Below, in pieces: positions 25,893-34,257 of a stretch of DNA of 64,000 nt. A model generated the notes under the pieces. The model was not told where the DNA came from. It made no database searches and saw nothing but the letters and a program-made list of their open reading frames with translations. How positions within the stretch are numbered: the first letter of the stretch is position 1; each line of letters starts with the position of its first letter. The stretch is from Erysipelotrichaceae bacterium (GTDB lineage: Bacteria; Bacillota_I; Bacilli_A; Erysipelotrichales; Erysipelotrichaceae). The stretch lies in NCBI GenBank assembly GCA_030694975.1, contig JAUYTU010000017.1, forward strand, positions 100,469 through 164,468. The letters are read 5' to 3'. Position numbers and translations under genes: made by a program.

Positions 25893-27230
25893 TTATTGAC
25901 CGGCATCTTCTTTTGCAATATTATAGAATGCATTGATCTTTAGGTCAAATGCTAACTCAAATTTGCCCGTCGGTCCATTACGGTGCTTAGCAATGTCGAT
26001 TTCTGCCTTGACTTGCTTATCATCACTTTTCTCTTTTTGATAATACTCATCGCGATATAAAAACATAACGATATCCGCATCTTGTTCCAAAGCACCAGAT
26101 TCACGTAAATCCGATAACATCGGTCGTTTATCTTCACGTCGTTCAACCAGACGTGACAACTGTGAAAGAGCAATAACAGGCACTTGCATCTCACGAGCCA
26201 ACGCTTTTAGACTTCGGGAGATTTCGGATACTTCTTGTTGACGGTTCTCATTATTTCTTCCGCTACCCATGATTAACTGTATATAGTCAATAACGACCAA
26301 CCCTAAACCATGTTCAGCACGTAATTTACGACATTTCGAAAATACTTCTGAAACGCGAACCGATGGAGTATCATCCACAAACAATTGCATTGACTTCATT
26401 TCTGTGGCTGCCTCATTGAGCATATTCCACTCTGTACCCGATAGAAACCCTGTACGCAATTGACCGATGGGTATCATCGACGCGGCTGAAAGCATCCGCG
26501 TAATCAATTGTTCGGCTGGCATTTCCAAAGAGAAAAGTGCGACCGGCTGTTGATTATGTCGGGATACCTGCATAGCCAGATTCAGAGCAAACGCCGTTTT
26601 TCCCATGGATGGTCGGGCAGCTAAAATAATCAAGTCGCCTCGCTGTAATCCGTTGGTCAGATTATCCAATGCCCGAAACGAAGTTTTTAGTCCGGTGATG
26701 TTGCTTTTGTTGGAACTCATTTTCGTAATGGTTTCCATTACAGTCGACACGACTTCTTTTGCATTGCGGAAATCGGATGCCCGTCGGTTGCGTGTAACAT
26801 TCAAAATGCTCTTCTCCGCTTGATCCATGACATCATCCAACTCGCCGGAATGCACAAAGCCATCTTCAGCGATTTTTTGTGCAGTTAAAATCAGATTGCG
26901 CATATACGCCCGATCCTGAATCATCTCAACGTAGTACTTCACATTGGCCGAAGATACCGAATGATCGGCTAACTGTAAAACATAGTCAGCTCCTCCAATC
27001 GAAGGCAATTGACCGCGTTCGCTCAAGCGTGTAATCAAACTGGTCCCATCCACTGGCTTACCCATATCACTAAGTTCAGTGATCGCTGTAAAGACCTTTT
27101 TATGTGCCTCAAGGAAAAAGTCCTCCGGAATCAAACCGGTTTCAATGGCGGTTTTGATGGTATTGGGATAAATAAGCATCGCTCCTAGCAATGCTTGTTC
27201 TGCTTCTAAACTATGGGGCAACTGCCGCAT
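25893..27230 (-). CDS. dnaB: Replicative DNA helicase
   Basis: 445 residues from the ATG at 27,230 (MRQLPHSLEAEQ); the GTG three codons upstream lies inside the GAGGTGA ribosome site and is rejected. The N-terminal domain (about 5-105) is followed by a RecA-like domain with Walker A ARPSMGKTAF (about 205) and a Walker B VVIDYIQL. It unwinds DNA at the fork. It follows rplI by 10 bases, the usual Bacillota order rplI-dnaB (called dnaC in Bacillus subtilis). Confidence 0.97.
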   Translation of the reverse strand: MRQLPHSLEAEQALLGAMLIYPNTIKTAIETGLIPEDFFLEAHKKVFTAITELSDMGKPVDGTSLITRLSERGQLPSIGGADYVLQLADHSVSSANVKYYVEMIQDRAYMRNLILTAQKIAEDGFVHSGELDDVMDQAEKSILNVTRNRRASDFRNAKEVVSTVMETITKMSSNKSNITGLKTSFRALDNLTNGLQRGDLIILAARPSMGKTAFALNLAMQVSRHNQQPVALFSLEMPAEQLITRMLSAASMIPIGQLRTGFLSGTEWNMLNEAATEMKSMQLFVDDTPSVRVSEVFSKCRKLRAEHGLGLVVIDYIQLIMGSGRNNENRQQEVSEISRSLKALAREMQVPVIALSQLSRLVERREDKRPMLSDLRESGALEQDADIVMFLYRDEYYQKEKSDDKQVKAEIDIAKHRNGPTGKFELAFDLKINAFYNIAKEDAGQ

Positions 27231-27240
27231 GACCTTCACC

Positions 27241-27687
27241 TCAGCTCTTTGCTTTTAAATGTACCGTAATAAATCCTTCAACATCGCGATGCAAATCAAT
27301 CATGACCTTGCTGACACCCAATTCAGACAACGTCTCAGTTTTCATTTTACGCTTATCAATCACGATTTTATGTTTTTTATTCAGTTCCTCAGCCACTTGC
27401 TTCGTAGAAACAGATCCGAATACTCTTCCTTTTTCTCCAGTCTTAACCTCAAAAACCAACGTAATCTTCTCTAATTGATCTTTTAGTTTTAAAGCGTTCT
27501 CTTTATTTTTAGCTTCTTCATCTTTCACATGTTGCTTTTGATCTTCCAAAACTTCCATGCTCTTGGTCGATGCTGCCAATGCCAGTTTGCTTCTGAATAA
27601 GAAATTGCGAGCGTATCCATCGGATACTTCAACGACCTCACCCTTTTTGCCAACGTTTTTCACATCAGCTAATAATATTACTTTCAT
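27241..27687 (-). CDS. rplI: 50S ribosomal protein L9
   Basis: 148 residues, full length. The N-terminal rRNA-binding motif is MKVILLADVKNVGKKG with YARNFL, joined by the long charged helix (about 45-75) to the C-terminal domain. Placed between gdpP and dnaB, 3 bases after gdpP. Confidence 0.97.
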   Translation of the reverse strand: MKVILLADVKNVGKKGEVVEVSDGYARNFLFRSKLALAASTKSMEVLEDQKQHVKDEEAKNKENALKLKDQLEKITLVFEVKTGEKGRVFGSVSTKQVAEELNKKHKIVIDKRKMKTETLSELGVSKVMIDLHRDVEGFITVHLKAKS

Positions 27688-27690
27688 GAA

Positions 27691-29649
27691 CTAACCCTCC
27701 TGTTCAAAATATTCTTGAATGCTTTTATCTAGAAGAACTACCATCTGCTCTATGGTTGTGTTTTCACGTTGCAAAGCTGCTGCCGAGAAATGTCCGCCAC
27801 CGCTCAATTTTTCCATAATAATCTGAACGTTTATTTTACCTTTGGAACGTGCAGATACAGCCACATGATGATCGTCAATACGGGCGACCACAAAAGAAGC
27901 TTCTACATTTTTAACTGATAACAACATCTCAGCCACTTGAGACATGATGCTGCGTGATACGATCGTTTTTTCTTCGTAAGGCGCAATTACAACTCCTTTG
28001 GGACGTTGCTGAGAACATTTTAGCATACTCGTCTTTAACTCAAACTCATCAAATTCATCTTTCAACAAATTATCAGCTTCTACTGAATCTGCTCCCATAT
28101 TCTTAAGCACCGAAGCTGCTTCAAAGGTACGCGAACCGGTGCGATTACGGAATCGATTGGTATCAATCAACATACCTGTAAACATGATCGTTGCTTCTTC
28201 CATGGATATATCCACGTTGGACACTTGGTAAGGAAAGAGCTCAGCAACCAATTCACTCACTGAAGAAGCTGATGATTCAATGTAAACAAGTACCGGATTA
28301 AATGTGAAATCAGTGCTGCGACGATGATGGTCAATGACAATAACTTTTTTTGCTTTCTCAATCACTGAAGTCGCGTTGCTGTGTGCCGCACTGTTGTGGT
28401 CTACCATGATAACCAAGGTATTGGCGTTTAATATTTCCAAGGCCTCAGACTCACTGACAAATCGGTGTCGCTGATTTAACAGTTCTTTATACTTTGATAA
28501 AGCTCCTGTTAGTTTAATTTCAATTCCACCGGATTTCGATACGATATATACTTCCTTATCATAACTCAATGCGATTCGGCTCATTCCGATAGCAGCACCC
28601 ATACAGTCAAAATCCATTTCCTTATGACCGACGATGATCACTGTTTTTGACTGTTGAATCAAATCACGAATGGTCTGAGCGATAACGCGCACCCGCACTT
28701 TACTACGCTTTTCCTGAGCTTGACTGCTACCGCCAAAATATTTGGTGTCTTCATTGAATGATTTAATCGCAACTTGGTCGCCGCCACGGCTTTGCGCAAG
28801 TTCCAGTGCCGTATTGACCATTTCCTCCAATTGCAAAAAATCCGAGGTTTTTCTTGAGAATGCCATTGATAAGGTTATGGCTACATCCGCATCAGCAGCT
28901 GCCTTACGAATATATGATAAGATATCAAATCGGTTATTCATAACGTTTTTATAAATACGTTCATTTAATACGACCAGGAATCGATCAGCCTTTATCCTAC
29001 GTAAAAACATACCGTGTTTTTTCGCCCAATCAACAACCGGTTGACGAATTTGTGAGTCGATCAGAGCAATTTTCTGTTCTTCCTCATATTGAGTTGTTTC
29101 TTCATAGTTATCGATATGGATTAACCCAAGTACAACTTGCTCATCATCGTACGCTGATTCCAATCGACTGATTTCGGTGATATCGCGGAAAAATAGTAAC
29201 TGAACATTTTCTTTACGAATAACTTCGTAGATACTGTCATTGACTTCGATAACAAGACTTTCGCTGTCGCCTGTAAAAAGTTTATTGATTTCTGGAGATA
29301 ACGCTGTGATCTTTGAGCCGATTAATGATATACCCCGTTGATCGAATATCTCACTCATCCATGTTACATTATAGTTTTCATCATAGGTAACAATTCCGAC
29401 GCCGCCGATTTCCAACGCATCTTTCGCATCTTTACCAAGTACACGGGTAATCGAGAATATACGATCTCTCTGATCTTTTTCATACGTCTGAATAATGAGA
29501 TAAATAAAGGATATGTTCATTAATAAATAGATGAATAACAGCAGATAAACATAGTTGAATAGAAATATGAAAAAGATAAAAAGAATGATAATCTCAAACA
29601 ATAAGATTATAGCAATTTTTGATTTCAATCGATCAAAGCTTTCAAGCAT
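27691..29649 (-). CDS. gdpP: Cyclic-di-AMP phosphodiesterase GdpP
   Basis: 652 residues. Two N-terminal membrane spans (about 12-55), a PAS-like domain, a degenerate GGDEF domain (about 170-300) and a DHH/DHHA1 phosphodiesterase (about 340-650). Catalytic motifs are GHKEMDFDCMG, VDHNS, DHHRR, and GGGHFSAAA. It hydrolyses c-di-AMP to pApA and so controls osmotic and wall homeostasis. Its start overlaps the DUF2232 gene by 8 bases. Confidence 0.95.
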   Translation of the reverse strand: MLESFDRLKSKIAIILLFEIIILFIFFIFLFNYVYLLLFIYLLMNISFIYLIIQTYEKDQRDRIFSITRVLGKDAKDALEIGGVGIVTYDENYNVTWMSEIFDQRGISLIGSKITALSPEINKLFTGDSESLVIEVNDSIYEVIRKENVQLLFFRDITEISRLESAYDDEQVVLGLIHIDNYEETTQYEEEQKIALIDSQIRQPVVDWAKKHGMFLRRIKADRFLVVLNERIYKNVMNNRFDILSYIRKAAADADVAITLSMAFSRKTSDFLQLEEMVNTALELAQSRGGDQVAIKSFNEDTKYFGGSSQAQEKRSKVRVRVIAQTIRDLIQQSKTVIIVGHKEMDFDCMGAAIGMSRIALSYDKEVYIVSKSGGIEIKLTGALSKYKELLNQRHRFVSESEALEILNANTLVIMVDHNSAAHSNATSVIEKAKKVIVIDHHRRSTDFTFNPVLVYIESSASSVSELVAELFPYQVSNVDISMEEATIMFTGMLIDTNRFRNRTGSRTFEAASVLKNMGADSVEADNLLKDEFDEFELKTSMLKCSQQRPKGVVIAPYEEKTIVSRSIMSQVAEMLLSVKNVEASFVVARIDDHHVAVSARSKGKINVQIIMEKLSGGGHFSAAALQRENTTIEQMVVLLDKSIQEYFEQEG

Positions 29650-30559
29650 TCTTTTTCACTCCCAACAGTTTTTGGCGAACATCCGTCACCATATCCAACA
29701 ACCCAATAAGCATAAGTGGAAACACAGCGATTGTCGGAATAAGTAAAAGACTGAGTATAGCCGTAAAAATCAATGTATGGATACGATAGCGTTTTTGGAT
29801 AACCGCAAGAAATATCAGTGCATGGGCGATGATGGTAATCATTGAAAATATAAACAGTGAATATCCGACATCTTGCCATAACTGAGTCAATTTAAGCTGT
29901 GTGACCAGTGGCCATGCAAACAGCATTGCCATCAATATATAACCGATATATGCCGGTAATTTAAATTTTGATAAAGGTTTTGATGGCGGAATTGTAATGC
30001 GTACAACTCGTTTTAGCAGTATGCGGGCGAATATGTGTAAAAGGTATGCTTCCAGAATTGCGCCAAAGAAGATGGTCAAGAAGATAACCAGACGGATAAT
30101 ATTGGCCTCGCCAGCTATCGGTTCGACATCCATAGCCCGTAAAAATTCAGCTACGATTTTTATTTCATCACCCATATCATAACCGAAAAACGACGCAAAT
30201 AAAACCATGGATAGAAAATAGATGATGGTTGTAAAGAGAGATGTGAATAAAAATTGGGTTCTGCTATCATATTTTCTGTTTACACCCAATCCATAGAATA
30301 ATCCAACCAAACCATACAGTGCCGCAAATATCATTGAGGGAAGTGTGGCGAGCATTATTGAAATGATTACGACGCTGATATAGGGCAGCCAACCGGCTTT
30401 AAATCCATGGCGAGCTGTATATATAATAATAGGTAAAGGAATGATCCAGGCAAAATAAACATTTAACTGACCGGCGAACTGTCGGTCGATGAGCAGAAAA
30501 ACACTGATCAGTGCGATCATTGCGGCTCCTTCGGTTATTTTTCGGACATCATTTCGCAT
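29642..30559 (-). CDS. DUF2232 (YybS-like) membrane protein
   Basis: 305 residues from the ATG at 30,559 (MRNDVRKI), behind AAGGAG; an upstream ATG at 30,589 would start inside the preceding terminator and is rejected. About eight membrane spans. The family is known to sit between rpsR and gdpP in many Bacillota and has an S-component-like look, but no function is established that I can rely on. Translationally coupled to gdpP. Confidence 0.85.
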   Translation of the reverse strand: MRNDVRKITEGAAMIALISVFLLIDRQFAGQLNVYFAWIIPLPIIIYTARHGFKAGWLPYISVVIISIMLATLPSMIFAALYGLVGLFYGLGVNRKYDSRTQFLFTSLFTTIIYFLSMVLFASFFGYDMGDEIKIVAEFLRAMDVEPIAGEANIIRLVIFLTIFFGAILEAYLLHIFARILLKRVVRITIPPSKPLSKFKLPAYIGYILMAMLFAWPLVTQLKLTQLWQDVGYSLFIFSMITIIAHALIFLAVIQKRYRIHTLIFTAILSLLLIPTIAVFPLMLIGLLDMVTDVRQKLLGVKKNA

Positions 30560-30576
30560 GTGTTTCTCCTTATTAC

Positions 30577-30606
30577 AAAAAACCTCCACCGACTGGCGAT
30601 GGAGGT
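30577..30606 (-). terminator. Intrinsic terminator after rpsR
   Basis: ACCTCCA/TGGAGGT stem with an 11-base loop, followed by TTTTTT on the minus strand. It stands between the ribosomal operon and the DUF2232-gdpP unit, so the latter must depend on read-through or on its own promoter. Confidence 0.85.
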
Positions 30607-30613
30607 AAGCGTT

Positions 30614-30844
30614 CTAGTCGGCTACGTACGGCAGTAATGCCATTTGACGTGCGCGCTTGATTGCGATGGCAAGCATCCGTTGGTATTTTGCACGTGTGCC
30701 TGTTACGCGTCTGGGAATGATTTTCCCGTTGGCCGAAATAAATCTCTTCAGTAATTCAATATCTTTATAGTCAATGGTTGTGACATTGTTTTTTGTGAAG
30801 TAACAGACTTTTTTGCGGCTTGTGCGTTGTTTTTTGAAAGCCAT
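30614..30844 (-). CDS. rpsR: 30S ribosomal protein S18
   Basis: 76 residues, full length. Core motif [20 protein letters not shown] and [19 protein letters not shown]. It binds S6 in the 30S platform. Last gene of rpsF-ssb-rpsR. Confidence 0.97.
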   Translation of the reverse strand: MAFKKQRTSRKKVCYFTKNNVTTIDYKDIELLKRFISANGKIIPRRVTGTRAKYQRMLAIAIKRARQMALLPYVAD

Positions 30845-30859
30845 GGGCTGTCTCCTTTC

Positions 30860-31306
30860 TTAGAACGGCAAGTCGTCACTTGAAATATCAAGGGTCGGAC
30901 CTGTCGAAAAATCATCTTCGTTAAAGTTATTATTATCCGGTTGAAATCCGGATGTGCTATCAAATGAATTTGAAGCGGGTCTTTGAGTTGAGGCTGAACG
31001 TGAGTCGAGCAATTGAACACTCTCTGAAACGACTTCGGTAACATATACTTTCTTACCGGAATTGTCATCATAAGTTCTGGTCGAAATACGTCCCTCGACG
31101 GAAACCATGGCGCCTTTTTTGGCATATTGGCCTAAAAACTCAGCGGTTTTTTCCCATGCTACACAATTAATGAAATCGGCTTGTTCTTGTTGTCCGAAGC
31201 GGCGATTGACTGCCACTGTGAAACTGACAACAGATTTACCGGTTTGTGTTCTCTTTAATTCGGGATCTTTGGTCAAACGACCAACCAATACGACTCGATT
31301 TACCAT
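30860..31306 (-). CDS. ssb: Single-stranded DNA-binding protein
   Basis: 148 residues: an OB fold (about 1-105), a Gln/Ser/Asn-rich linker, and the conserved acidic tail ending SSDDLPF that recruits repair and replication proteins. Encoded between rpsF and rpsR as in most Bacillota. Confidence 0.96.
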   Translation of the reverse strand: MVNRVVLVGRLTKDPELKRTQTGKSVVSFTVAVNRRFGQQEQADFINCVAWEKTAEFLGQYAKKGAMVSVEGRISTRTYDDNSGKKVYVTEVVSESVQLLDSRSASTQRPASNSFDSTSGFQPDNNNFNEDDFSTGPTLDISSDDLPF

Positions 31307-31316
31307 GTTATCCTCC

Positions 31317-31607
31317 TTACTCTTCTTCTTTGTTGATGATTAAGTAGCGAACGATGTTGCCGTTGATTCGATTTAAACGATCCAACTCTTTAACACCTGC
31401 TTGATCAGCTTCGAAATTTCCCACGACATAATAACCTTTTGTCATGTGGTTGATTTCATATGCAAACTCACGCATACCCCACTCTGTTACTTCCCCGACG
31501 ACTCCACCATTTGTTGTGATGATTTCATTCATGTTAGTAATAAGAGCTTGGCGTGCGGCATCATCGAGTGATGCGTTTACAATGAACATGATCTCATACT
31601 TGCGCAT
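31317..31607 (-). CDS. rpsF: 30S ribosomal protein S6
   Basis: 96 residues from the ATG at 31,607 (MRKYEIMFI), preceded by AAGGAGGTG. The frame is open further upstream, but that part is the untranslated leader. S6 fold landmarks: WGMREFAYEINHMTKGYYVV. It leads the rpsF-ssb-rpsR operon. Confidence 0.97.
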   Translation of the reverse strand: MRKYEIMFIVNASLDDAARQALITNMNEIITTNGGVVGEVTEWGMREFAYEINHMTKGYYVVGNFEADQAGVKELDRLNRINGNIVRYLIINKEEE

Positions 31608-31674
31608 TGTGACACCTCCTTGTGGTCTATTGGCCTTTTCAGGCAAGGAGCGAATATTTTCATATCCACCCGTA
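31608..31674 (-). promoter_or_regulatory. rpsF 5' leader, possible S6:S18-binding element
   Basis: A leader of about 67 bases runs from the predicted start near 31,674 to the rpsF ATG. It contains complementary GTGG and CCAC arms around an inner GCC/GGC hairpin. Many bacteria regulate this operon by S6:S18 binding to the leader; I cannot confirm the consensus by eye. Confidence 0.3.
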
Positions 31675-31680
31675 TCGTAC

Positions 31681-31709
31681 ATTATAACAGAACGAAGCAA
31701 CCATGTAAA
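31681..31709 (-). promoter_or_regulatory. rpsF operon promoter
   Basis: Minus strand TTTACA (31,704-31,709), 17-base spacer, TATAAT (31,681-31,686) with TG extension. A near-consensus strong promoter, as expected for ribosomal protein genes. Confidence 0.85.
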
Positions 31710-31711
31710 CC

Positions 31712-31744
31712 AAAAAAAAGCACCCACTTTGCCCTTTTGGTGCT
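31712..31744 (-). terminator. Intrinsic terminator after ispD
   Basis: AGCACC/GGTGCT stem with a 14-base loop, followed by eight Ts on the minus strand. It overlaps the ispD stop and ends just before the rpsF promoter. Confidence 0.8.
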
Positions 31745-32384
31745 ATTTTACATCATCTGGAGTTGTGATCTTAATATTAGCATATGAACCTTCAATCACC
31801 CGAATCCGAGTGTTTGAACATAGCTCAGCAATCTGTGCGTCATCGGTAGCATTTAAACCCATATCGTACGCTTTGTTATAGCATTTAAGTATCAGCGAAG
31901 TCTTGAAAGCCTGAGGTGTTTGGGCCAACATATGTTCTTCGCGTTCGACTGTAGCAGAGATATAATCCCCGTCCATCTTCTTGATTGTATCTTTCGGTTT
32001 GACTGCCAAGATTGCGGCATCTTCCTGTTCCATCGCATTCAGCAAGCGATTGACACAGTCCATAGGCAGCCAAGGGCGGGCTCCATCATGAATCAATACG
32101 ACATCTTCTGTTACCGCCATCAGCCCATTGAAAACACTATCCTGACGTGTGTCACCGCCATTGACCGAAACGATTTTTCCGGATTCGTTTTGTCTGACAA
32201 TCCGCGGCAAATCCGTCCGGTTCGTTACGATAACAACTTGCTTACATCGCGGATCATTTAAAAATAATTGGAGGGTTTGTTCTAGGACTGTTTTACCTTC
32301 TTTAAGCGGATAAAACATCTTGTTGTACCCCAATCCCATGCGCGTCCCTTTTCCGGCCGCCACAATCAGTGCTGAATAGTTCAT
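31743..32384 (-). CDS. ispD: 2-C-methyl-D-erythritol 4-phosphate cytidylyltransferase
   Basis: 213 residues, slightly short for the family (about 225-235). The nucleotide-binding start is IVAAGKGTRMG, and later motifs VLIHDGARPW and TDDAQIAEL fit IspD (in canonical members TDDA binds the sugar phosphate). It makes CDP-methylerythritol in the MEP isoprenoid pathway. A single gene, divergent from the cobalamin operon and ended by its own terminator. TarI-type (ribitol-phosphate) cytidylyltransferases are close relatives and cannot be fully excluded. Confidence 0.88.
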   Translation of the reverse strand: MNYSALIVAAGKGTRMGLGYNKMFYPLKEGKTVLEQTLQLFLNDPRCKQVVIVTNRTDLPRIVRQNESGKIVSVNGGDTRQDSVFNGLMAVTEDVVLIHDGARPWLPMDCVNRLLNAMEQEDAAILAVKPKDTIKKMDGDYISATVEREEHMLAQTPQAFKTSLILKCYNKAYDMGLNATDDAQIAELCSNTRIRVIEGSYANIKITTPDDVK

Positions 32385-32459
32385 AAGCCACCTCTTAATC
32401 TTTTACCTATTTTAACACTTTTTCATTCAATTTTCATTTATTTTATTTTCGATATTCGG

Positions 32460-32488
32460 TTGTAATCATTTTCGAATGCTCTTATAAT
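32460..32488 (+). promoter_or_regulatory. Promoter of the cobalamin operon
   Basis: TTGTAA (32,460-32,465), 17-base spacer, TATAAT (32,483-32,488). The predicted transcript starts at the base of the riboswitch P1 stem. Confidence 0.8.
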
Positions 32489-32495
32489 AAAAGTG

Positions 32496-32645
32496 TTGAA
32501 TAGGTGTTTAACCGACTTAATAGGGAATCCGGCTAACCGGAGCTGCCCCAGCAACTGTCGATACCGACGACAAAAACAAACCACTGTGCAAACGGGAAGG
32601 GTTTTTGAAGGGTGACGTATCAGCCAGTAGACCTGCCTAATTCAA
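32496..32645 (+). ncRNA. Cobalamin riboswitch (aptamer)
   Basis: Conserved class landmarks are directly readable in order: TAGGGAA (32,521-32,527), AGCTGCCCCAGCAACTGT (about 32,541-32,558), GGGAAGG (32,594-32,600), and the B12 box AGCCAGTAGACCTGCC (about 32,622-32,637; the usual form has AGGAGACC). P1 is closed by TTGAA (32,496-32,500) with TTCAA (32,641-32,645). An intrinsic terminator 60 bases downstream forms the expression platform. Confidence 0.95.
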
Positions 32646-32703
32646 AAATTTTCTGTTTTATCTTCTGGGTGAAAGATAAAAAGGCAACAAACTTGTCTTT
32701 TTT

Positions 32704-32728
32704 CACACATCCTTGGGTGTGTTTTTTT
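32704..32728 (+). terminator. Riboswitch-controlled terminator
   Basis: ACACATC/GGTGTGT stem (one T-G pair) with a CTTG loop and seven Ts, ending two bases before the GGGAGGA ribosome site of the first gene. Its place suggests B12-dependent early termination. Confidence 0.85.
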
Positions 32729-32740
32729 ATGGGAGGAACT

Positions 32741-33190
32741 ATGAAGAAGAATTTTACGCGTATTTTAGTAGCCGTGGTAGCGGCAGCCCTTTTGTACTTT
32801 GGTGTTTCGTATCTGACAAAACCGCTGGTTGAACAAGGCAGTAAAGAAGTCACGATCATTATGAGTACAAAGCTTGAAGGAGAAGTTGAAGAGGTGTTTA
32901 ATAAGACCTTTAAAACGGATGCGGAGATGCTTGGGGATCTTTTGGAAGAAGGTGTTGTCCGTGCTTACTTTACGATTGAGCTTTCCGGTAACAAGACAGA
33001 TGCTTACGGACGGTTTATTGTCGCAATTAATGAATTTAAAACCGAAGACATGAACAAAGGACCTTGGTGGACCTACAACTCAACAACCAATGAAACCTGT
33101 GTAACTGCTGGTTACTGTTCTGGAATTGATGCAACTCCAGTTTACGACAAGGATGTCTTCGAATTCACGTATACCGATACTTTCGAATAA
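32741..33190 (+). CDS. Membrane-anchored DUF4430 protein, predicted extracellular cobalamin binder
   Basis: 149 residues from the ATG at 32,741, behind GGGAGGA; the frame is open upstream but that part is the riboswitch platform. One N-terminal hydrophobic segment (about 7-24) without a lipobox, so a signal anchor. The rest fits DUF4430, the fold shared with the C-terminal domain of transcobalamin/intrinsic factor: an early strand VTIIMST, a middle YGRFIVAIN, GPWWTYNS (near 103-110), and a final DKDVFEFTYTD. It contains two cysteines (ETC...YC) that could pair. Under direct riboswitch control and overlapping the S-component gene by one base, it probably captures B12 outside the membrane and passes it to the transporter (inference). 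Confidence 0.85.
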   Translation: MKKNFTRILVAVVAAALLYFGVSYLTKPLVEQGSKEVTIIMSTKLEGEVEEVFNKTFKTDAEMLGDLLEEGVVRAYFTIELSGNKTDAYGRFIVAINEFKTEDMNKGPWWTYNSTTNETCVTAGYCSGIDATPVYDKDVFEFTYTDTFE

Positions 33191-33723
33191 TGAAACCGGT
33201 GGTACGCTTAGTTGTGATCGCACTGCTAAGCGCATTATTAGTCGTCGTTCAGGTGGCTTTGGCCGTGGTCCCCAATGTCGAACTGGTGTCTCTTCTCATT
33301 CTCATCTATGCCCTGCTGTTACCTTTGCCTACGGCATTGAGTATTGTCGGTATTTTTGTGACACTTGAATTCATCGTTTGGGGATTTGGGGATTGGGTCA
33401 TTGGTTACTATTGGATATGGCCGATCTGGGTCTTATTGGTTTATTTTACGAAGTGGTTCAATAAAGACGATCCCCATCGTTGGGCACTGCTCGGCGCATT
33501 CTGGGGAATACTGTTTGGCGTTCTTTTTTCATTACACCACGGAATCCTTTACGGCATGACTTATAGTTATGCCTATTGGATTCGAGGCATTTCTTTTGAC
33601 ATTGTACACGCAATATCGAATTATATTCTTATATTGCTAAGTTATCGTGTTATATTTAAGGTATTAAAGAGAATGCTTGAAAGGCTGGGTGTATCGTATG
33701 AAAGTAACCACAAAAACCGGTGA
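33190..33723 (+). CDS. ECF transporter S component, predicted cobalamin-specific
   Basis: 177 residues and about six membrane spans, with no soluble domain. The sequence pattern (short N-terminus with several small hydrophobic residues, then ILIYALLLPLPTALSIVG) fits the S components of energy-coupling factor importers. Tryptophan-rich loops (YYWIWPIWVLL, LGAFWGILFG) may line a ligand site. The shared ECF ATPases and T subunit are not in the window and are expected elsewhere. Vitamin B12 is the inferred substrate from the riboswitch and the neighbours on both sides. Its start overlaps the previous stop (TAATG), and its end overlaps the adenosyltransferase gene by 26 bases. Confidence 0.8.
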   Translation: MKPVVRLVVIALLSALLVVVQVALAVVPNVELVSLLILIYALLLPLPTALSIVGIFVTLEFIVWGFGDWVIGYYWIWPIWVLLVYFTKWFNKDDPHRWALLGAFWGILFGVLFSLHHGILYGMTYSYAYWIRGISFDIVHAISNYILILLSYRVIFKVLKRMLERLGVSYESNHKNR

Positions 33724-34165
33724 TCAAGGTCAGACCGGCGTTTTTAATCAACGAGTAGAAAAAGACAGTCTGATTATCGATTTGTTGGGACATTTGGATG
33801 AGGTCATGGCTAACATGATTGATGCATACGCAGAATTTCCAGAGGCTAACCCTGAGTTGAAGGATCGTGTCGATGAATTGATTTTGATGGCCTCGGTCGT
33901 TGCCGGATTCAAAAAAGAAGAGGATTTCGGTGAGGAAAGAGTCACACATTTAGAAGAGATGATAAGGCTGCACAATGAAAAATGTTATGGTTTCGTCTAT
34001 CCGTTTGATAATCCGATGAAAGCACGTTTAAATGTTTTGCGTACGGTTGTTCGTCGTTGTGAACGTGTTATGGTTCGGGCATTCAAAGAAAACAGGGATT
34101 TCCCACTTATTCGTGTATATATGAATCGGTTGTCGGACTATGTTTTTATCTTAATCAACCGATAG
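33698..34165 (+). CDS. pduO: ATP:cob(I)alamin adenosyltransferase, PduO type
   Basis: 155 residues from the ATG at 33,698 (MKVTTKTGDQGQTGV), which aligns with the usual PduO N-terminus; the frame opens 7 codons earlier. Family motifs: the ATP loop TKTGDQGQT, RVEKDS, GHLDEV (the Asp of the conserved salt bridge), LRTVVRRCERV, and the C-terminal MNRLSDYVFIL. It adds the adenosyl group to reduced cobalamin, producing the coenzyme required by the downstream ribonucleotide reductase. The protein is somewhat diverged (YGTVDELN is replaced by LGHLDEVM). Confidence 0.93.
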   Translation: MKVTTKTGDQGQTGVFNQRVEKDSLIIDLLGHLDEVMANMIDAYAEFPEANPELKDRVDELILMASVVAGFKKEEDFGEERVTHLEEMIRLHNEKCYGFVYPFDNPMKARLNVLRTVVRRCERVMVRAFKENRDFPLIRVYMNRLSDYVFILINR

Positions 34166-34216
34166 TCCATCAAAGTTTATTTTCATAAGTTTCATGAGTT
34201 GTGTGCAGTTAATTTA

Positions 34217-34225
34217 TGTTAGAAT
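34217..34225 (+). promoter_or_regulatory. Possible internal promoter before nrdJ
   Basis: Extended -10 TGTTAGAAT with only a weak -35. The 92-base gap before nrdJ has no terminator, so read-through from the riboswitch promoter is also likely. A constitutive second promoter would uncouple nrdJ from B12 repression. Confidence 0.35.
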
Positions 34226-34257
34226 AAAGAGTATCTTAGGTAAGAGGAGGAATATGT

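Noticed and set aside
31608..31727. Longer rpsF start at 31,727
   Set aside because: It would read through the promoter. The standard S6 N-terminus MRKYEIMFI begins at 31,607 behind AAGGAGGTG.
32612..32740. Upstream extension of the DUF4430 frame
   Set aside because: It would translate the riboswitch and terminator. GGGAGGA and the hydrophobic anchor point to the ATG at 32,741.
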